This document shows positions 58,819 through 64,000 of a stretch of DNA of 64,000 nucleotides, one piece after another. Location of the stretch: the NCBI RefSeq assembly GCF_900155635.1, contig NZ_LT732540.1, positions 311,929 through 375,928 of the forward strand, in the 5' to 3' direction. The stretch comes from Olsenella urininfantis. GTDB taxonomy: Bacteria > Actinomycetota > Coriobacteriia > Coriobacteriales > Atopobiaceae. The position numbers and the translations under genes were made by a program. How positions within the stretch are numbered: the first letter of the stretch is position 1; the number at the start of each line of letters is the position of its first letter. Below the pieces are notes generated by a model that was given only the letters and a program-made list of their open reading frames with translations, ran no database searches and was not told where the DNA came from.

Positions 58819-59057
58819 CAGAGACCCCTCTCGCCCAGGGCAGCCACGGCGCAGGGCTCGACGGCACCCAAGCCATGGCGCGCCAGCCCGAAGCCCGTGA
58901 TGACAGGCAGGTCGAGGGGAAGGCCCGCTGCCTGGCCGCCTTCGGGCACGGCGAGCCCACAAGGGAGGGCGCCCGTGTCCTGCAGGGACGCCGCCATCTG
59001 TCCTTGGGGTGCCTCCAGCTCAAGGAGGCACCCATGCGCCCGCGTGGGGCTAACCAA
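58818..59057 (-). CDS. Small uncharacterised protein coupled to the flavin oxidoreductase
   Basis: A 79-residue frame whose stop codon overlaps the next start (TGATG) and whose TTG start overlaps the end of the preceding small gene. Third-position GC is high, as in real genes here. Pieces are HGCLLELEAPQGQMAASLQD, GLAVPEGGQAAGLPLDLPVI and FGLARHGLGAVEPCAVAALG. I do not recognise the family. If translated it would lie in a three-gene coupled operon. The lack of an ATG and of a clear ribosome site keeps this tentative. Confidence 0.45.
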   Translation of the reverse strand: MVSPTRAHGCLLELEAPQGQMAASLQDTGALPCGLAVPEGGQAAGLPLDLPVITGFGLARHGLGAVEPCAVAALGERGL

Positions 59058-59241
59058 GCTCTATGGCACCCATCGTATCGAGGAGCGCCTGGTACTCAGC
59101 CTCGTCCCTGGGGCGAAGCCCGTCCTCCACCCCCGCGACCATCTCTGCGTAGCTGAGCTCCCTGCCGCTCTCCTGTATCAGGTAGCGGGCGTCGTCTGAA
59201 GGCTCGCGGAACTGGGGCGCGCTGCTCTGGCTTGCGGACAT
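59050..59241 (-). CDS. Small uncharacterised protein, first of the coupled operon
   Basis: A 63-residue acidic protein (SASQSSAPQFREPSDDARYL; IQESGRELSYAEMVAGVEDG; EAEYQALLDTMGAIEL). The ATG at 59239-59241 has GGAGGAG five bases upstream; the longer frame uses a TTG inside that site. Its end overlaps the next small gene. Function unknown; helical throughout. Confidence 0.55.
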   Translation of the reverse strand: MSASQSSAPQFREPSDDARYLIQESGRELSYAEMVAGVEDGLRPRDEAEYQALLDTMGAIELG

Positions 59242-59445
59242 GCTCTCCTCCAACCGAGTCGGGTGACCTTGTTTCGCTCCATATCATATCGCCTGTGAAT
59301 GACGGGGGTCGCGCAGACGTAGCTTTTGAAAAAAAGTATACGGGTAATAGACTCACTTTCCAGATGAGCGGTCTGTCTATGTGAAAGAGACCTCGTGCGT
59401 CCTCGCCTATCCAGAATCGATTTCCACAAGAGGGGAGGCGAGAAG

Positions 59446-59814
59446 ATGGACGGCATGCAGGGGACCAGGCTTCGAAGGCTGCGCAAGCGCACGGGCAAGA
59501 CCCAGGAGAGCGTGGCCGCAGAGATCGGCGTTTCGAAGGCGACCTACAGCGCCTGGGAGACGGGGCGAAACGATCTGCGAGGCTGCTACGTCGTCCCCCT
59601 CTGCCGCTGCCTGGGCTGCTCGCCCAATGACATCTTTGGCTACGAGGGCACGCCCTCTCCCGTCATGCCCTACCTGATGGAGGACGCCTACTACGAGTTC
59701 TTCGAGCTCTACGAGCGCACTCCCGCCAACGTGCGCGAGGCGGTGCGCACCATGATGGAGAGCACCTCCAAGGTCAGGAAGCCTCGCGGACGTCAGGCTC
59801 CCCGCCTGCGCTAA
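59446..59814 (+). CDS. XRE-family helix-turn-helix regulator
   Basis: A 122-residue protein. Residues 5-70 form a Cro/CI-type HTH: LRRLRKRTGKTQESVAAEIG, VSKATYSAWETGRNDL, CYVVPLCRCLGCSPNDIFGY. The C-terminal 50 residues (LMEDAYYEFFELYERTPANV, REAVRTMM) probably mediate dimer contacts. ATG follows GGGAGGCGAGAAG. Upstream is an AT-rich promoter-like stretch. No partner gene is evident, so its target is unknown. Confidence 0.88.
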   Translation: MDGMQGTRLRRLRKRTGKTQESVAAEIGVSKATYSAWETGRNDLRGCYVVPLCRCLGCSPNDIFGYEGTPSPVMPYLMEDAYYEFFELYERTPANVREAVRTMMESTSKVRKPRGRQAPRLR

Positions 59815-59853
59815 GCTAGCCACAGTATCCGGCTGCGCCGTGGGCGCTCGGCT

Positions 59854-60462
59854 GTGGGGGTCGCATTGGAGAGGGATAGCCTCGTGCACGTCGCTGCCAC
59901 GGGAGGCTATGGCAGCGTGTTTGGGGAGACTGACGGGGTCTGCGAGGTGGGGCTCCTAGACCCCTTGGCGGACGACTACTCCCTGCGCGTTCCCAGCTCC
60001 CAGCTCACGCTGCTGGAGGATGCCCTGCCGGACGGTCTGCCCGGGCTTTTGGAGGGCCTTTCCCTCTTCCACCTACGCGTGGGGCGCGGCCTGGATGTGG
60101 ATGCCAGCTTCGAGCTCTTCCTGGGGAGGGACGAGGAGGGGCTCTACGGCCTCTGGTTCTCGCGAGGGCTGGAGCGTGCCAGGCAGCTGGCAAGCGTCTC
60201 ATGGGAGGGTCTTTCGGGCTTTCGCTCCTGCGTGGGCGCCCTGGACCTCGGCGCCTGGCACGATGGTGGCCCTTCTTGTGGAGGCTGCTCCCTGGACGCT
60301 TGGGGCTGGTCCCTGGAGCTTGCCGGGGCGGGCCTCGGCGCCTCTGCCTTTGGACGCGAGGCGGCCCCCGGGGGCCTGCGCGAGCTCTGCCGCGTCCTGG
60401 CGCGGCTGGGCGCCCCCATCTCCTGGGGCGAGGCTGGCCCCGTCGCATCGGACGGCGCCTGA
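59854..60462 (+). CDS. Uncharacterised protein upstream of GIY-YIG gene
   Basis: About 202 residues, rich in Leu, Gly and Ala (ATGGYGSVFGETDGVCEVGL; SQLTLLEDALPDGLPGLLEG; GRDEEGLYGLWFSRGLERAR). No family recognised and no signal peptide or membrane helix. GTG at 59854 opens the frame; TTG at 59866 is the alternative. Its stop codon overlaps the start of the GIY-YIG gene (ATGA-type overlap), so the two are translated together. Codon use matches its neighbours. Confidence 0.6.
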   Translation: MGVALERDSLVHVAATGGYGSVFGETDGVCEVGLLDPLADDYSLRVPSSQLTLLEDALPDGLPGLLEGLSLFHLRVGRGLDVDASFELFLGRDEEGLYGLWFSRGLERARQLASVSWEGLSGFRSCVGALDLGAWHDGGPSCGGCSLDAWGWSLELAGAGLGASAFGREAAPGGLRELCRVLARLGAPISWGEAGPVASDGA

Positions 60463-60821
60463 TGGGGGAGGCCGGCGGCCCGGTGCGCTACTACGTCTAC
60501 ATGTTGGGCTGCGAGGACGGCTCGATCTACACGGGCATATGCACCGACGTCTGCCGTCGCCTGCGGGAGCACCTCTCGCAGGGCAGGCTTGCCGCGCGCT
60601 ACACGCGCACCCATAAGGTGATCTCTCTCGAGGGCGCCTGGGAGGCCGAGGGGAGGTCCTGCGCGGGGAAGCTCGAGTGGCGCATACACCACATGTCGCG
60701 AGCCGAGAAGCTCAGGCTCCTCGAGGGCGGAGGCATTGCGGGGGAGGGCTACAGAGAGCTTCCCCGCGCGCTGTGCCAAAGCCTCTGGGAGAGGGCCGCC
60801 GAGGTCGTTGACGCGCGGTGA
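60462..60821 (+). CDS. GIY-YIG nuclease superfamily protein (UPF0213/YhbQ-like)
   Basis: A 119-residue protein with the single-domain GIY-YIG layout. VRYYVYMLGCEDGSIYTGIC contains the first motif (YVY and YTG); DVCRRLREHLSQGRLAARYT carries the conserved Arg; and KLEWRIHHMSRAEKLRLLEG has the conserved Glu. Members bind or cut branched DNA weakly; cell role is unsettled. Its ATG overlaps the upstream stop codon. Confidence 0.88.
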   Translation: MGEAGGPVRYYVYMLGCEDGSIYTGICTDVCRRLREHLSQGRLAARYTRTHKVISLEGAWEAEGRSCAGKLEWRIHHMSRAEKLRLLEGGGIAGEGYRELPRALCQSLWERAAEVVDAR

Positions 60822-60840
60822 CTCTCTCCTGACGCAGGCC

Positions 60841-61851
60841 CTAGAGCGAGATCTGGGCGTAGTTCCTGGCGAAGTCCAGCCTTGCCCTGGTGTCCGCCTG
60901 CCCCTCGTCGATGCTCTCGTAGCGCGGCTGTCTGATCTCCTCCACGTGGAGGTCGGGGCGGGTGTACCAGAGGTCGCGCTCCCAGAGCCGCTGCACCAGG
61001 TCCATGCGCTCGACGAGGTCCCAGTGACAGCGTAGAAGGAGCAGGAACTGGTCGTAGTACTTGGAGCCGGGGTCGATCTTGGTCTGTTCCGCGGCGGCAT
61101 ATGCCTCGCGCAGCTCCTGCGCGAGCTCGTCCGCCTCCGTTGAGGCGTCGGCCCTCTCCTGCCAGCTCTCCGAGAGGTATCTGTCCTCAAAGACCTGCTC
61201 TCCTGCGGACACGCGCTGGGCGAGCCCATCGAGCGTCCCCAGGAGCTCGCGTGCGAGGTCGTGGGCGTGCTGCTCCTCGGGGCTCTCGCTCTCCTCGGGC
61301 CCGGACGGCTGCCCCTGGCCTTCGTCTCCCTTTGCCGGCTGGACCTTCTGCTCCCCGTCCTCTCGGTAGCCTCCCGGCACCACGTGGGAGGCCTGCGGGT
61401 CATTGAAGCTCACGTGACAGCTGCCCATGACGAGGGGGACTATCACGAGCACCGCGAGCACGATGCCGCCCAATGCGGCAATGATGCGCCGGTCATGAGA
61501 CCAGTCGTCGGTCAGGTGGCGCTCGGGCCTGCTGACGTCCATGGGAAGGGGCCGCATGACGTCGGAGGGGCCGATAAGGTCGATGGGGCCCGCGTCGGGC
61601 ACCCTCTCGTCGGATGCCTCCCGCTCCTCTGCCTGGGCGCCTTCCTCGCCCGATTCCGGGCTGCCCTGCTCTGGGGCCTCACCCTCGCCGCCGTCCTCCT
61701 CGGGCGTCTCGCTGCCTTCGCCCTCCTGCTGAGCCTCAAGGCGGGTGATGCCGCCGCTCACCCATTCCTCCAGGCACCCGCCGCAGTTTTCGCAGCGAAG
61801 CTGTCCCTCCGCAAGGGGTGACCCACATTCAGGACAGAACTTCAGGGACAT
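60841..61851 (-). CDS. Zinc-ribbon membrane protein with acidic linker and helical outer domain
   Basis: A 336-residue protein. Residues 5-24 are a zinc ribbon (FCPECGSPLAEGQLRCENCG). Then comes a long Glu/Gly/Ser/Pro-rich linker (to about 110), one transmembrane helix (IIAALGGIVLAVLVIVPLVM), another acidic linker and a helical C-terminal domain (EELAQELREAYAAAEQT-like; YYDQFLLLLRCHWDLVERMD). It resembles the zinc-ribbon membrane proteins at 26.4 and 27.0 kb only in the N-terminal module. Function unknown. ATG follows GGAGCGGTC. Confidence 0.75.
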   Translation of the reverse strand: MSLKFCPECGSPLAEGQLRCENCGGCLEEWVSGGITRLEAQQEGEGSETPEEDGGEGEAPEQGSPESGEEGAQAEEREASDERVPDAGPIDLIGPSDVMRPLPMDVSRPERHLTDDWSHDRRIIAALGGIVLAVLVIVPLVMGSCHVSFNDPQASHVVPGGYREDGEQKVQPAKGDEGQGQPSGPEESESPEEQHAHDLARELLGTLDGLAQRVSAGEQVFEDRYLSESWQERADASTEADELAQELREAYAAAEQTKIDPGSKYYDQFLLLLRCHWDLVERMDLVQRLWERDLWYTRPDLHVEEIRQPRYESIDEGQADTRARLDFARNYAQISL

Positions 61852-63594
<1,743 letters not shown>

Positions 63595-63657
63595 CAACAT
63601 CGTTTACTCCTACCTGGCGCAAGCGGACCCTCTCCCCGCGAGCGAACAGGTCTTCGA

Positions 63658-63702
63658 GCGCCGCCGACGTCCCCCCTTTCCTGCGTCGGCGGCGCCTTTT
63701 TC
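63658..63702 (+). terminator. Rho-independent terminator after enolase
   Basis: GCGCCGCCGACG pairs perfectly with CGTCGGCGGCGC over a 14-base loop, followed by CTTTTTCTT. Confidence 0.92.
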
Positions 63703-63731
63703 TTAGCCGAGAAGAGAGCGAGGTCCGGGGA

Positions 63732-64000
63732 ATGGGCAGTCAGAGCGCATTGTCGGTGAGCTGCGAAAGGCATCCCATCGATGGCTGCGACCAGGAGCTC
63801 AGCTCCCTTGCCCATGAATTCGTCGCCTGCTTCGTGCGGGCCTGCGCGGGCGTGATCGCGGGGGTCAAGCCCGCCGCCATCTTCTCGTTTCGCTGTCCCG
63901 ACTCGGACGGCCGCGAGCGCGGACGCCTGTGCGAGCTGCTGCGCGCCCTGTCGCCCGCCCTGGGCGAGAGGGGCATCCGCCTTGTGGCCGTTGCGCGCAG
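63732..64000 (+). CDS. DUF3793-like protein, 5' part only
   Basis: The gene runs off the window after 89 codons. The visible part (AHEFVACFVRACAGVIAGVK, PAAIFSFRCPDSDGRERGRL, then LSPALGERGIRLVAVAR) fits the N-terminal half of DUF3793, a family of unknown role common in anaerobes and often near iron or redox genes; the match is the pattern CA-x-x-AGxKPxxxFxF and the later GIRLV. The ATG is preceded by GAGGTCCGGGG. A different small alpha/beta protein remains possible. Confidence 0.45.
   Translation, partial: MGSQSALSVSCERHPIDGCDQELSSLAHEFVACFVRACAGVIAGVKPAAIFSFRCPDSDGRERGRLCELLRALSPALGERGIRLVAVAR

Noticed and set aside
58583..59199. Plus-strand frame antisense to the flavin oxidoreductase start and the two small genes
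   Set aside because: Arg/Pro/Gly-rich shadow without a ribosome site; the minus-strand frames overlap neatly and better fit gene structure.

Overview
The window is about 64 kb of GC-rich DNA with strong third-position GC bias. The gene content fits an anaerobic, host-associated actinobacterium of the class Coriobacteriia, most likely an Atopobiaceae (Olsenella-like) genome. Pointers are a single-chain pyruvate:ferredoxin oxidoreductase, the GGGtGRT/NifU-like pair, LPxT-anchored surface proteins, several zinc-ribbon membrane proteins and a Trep_Strep-type ECF transporter. The taxonomic call is inference; there is no rRNA gene here.

Region 1 (1-6.4 kb) starts with the 5' part of a plsY-like gene and a GH32 C-terminal fragment, then a complete initiator tRNA-Met gene with its own promoter and terminator. 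A 49-bp copy of the tRNA 3' half lies at 6366-6414, so the DNA between looks like an integrated island. Its cargo is a MmeI-type restriction-modification enzyme, an EcsC-family protein, a truncated Mrr nuclease, a truncated small gene and a DUF2958 gene. I see no integrase in it.

Region 2 (6.9-16.1 kb) is the most system-like locus. It holds a decayed methyltransferase, a frameshifted ATC-hydrolase-family gene, an intact methyltransferase, a TetR regulator, a pair of YbtP/YbtQ-like ABC half-transporters, and a complete ECF module (S component, EcfT, fused EcfA). Three copies of an 18-bp inverted repeat, AGTTAG-N6-CTAACT, lie before the methyltransferase block, before tetR and before the transporter operon, which suggests one TetR regulon. 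I infer uptake of a thiazoline-type or other small metallophore.

Region 3 (16.1-21.5 kb) is a graveyard of mobile DNA. It contains csbD and glsB stress genes, a deleted IS3 element with inverted repeats, three small mobile-element-type genes (two behind the same duplicated leader sequence), and an integrase remnant without its N-terminal half.

Region 4 (21.5-30.3 kb) has an AIM24 gene between terminator-like repeats, two divergent sortase-anchored surface proteins, a lipoprotein, a zinc-ribbon membrane protein, an unusual zinc-ribbon/ECF-sigma/transmembrane/extracellular fusion, and a barnase-barstar pair.

Region 5 (30.3-64 kb) is mostly housekeeping: pth2, a MarR regulator, an FKBP, cydDC-like transporters, murI, degV, the GGGtGRT and NifU-like genes, a leaderless EamA transporter, a SWIM-SNF2 helicase, a GNAT, an ABC importer of the TrpXYP type, pyruvate:ferredoxin oxidoreductase, a HelD-like helicase, an OhrR-type regulator, engB, a Ski2-like helicase, an OYE-type oxidoreductase, small uncharacterised genes, GIY-YIG, enolase, and a cut-off DUF3793-like gene. 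Intergenic regions carry a dispersed GTGGGCCAATGCGC repeat and very long perfect hairpins.
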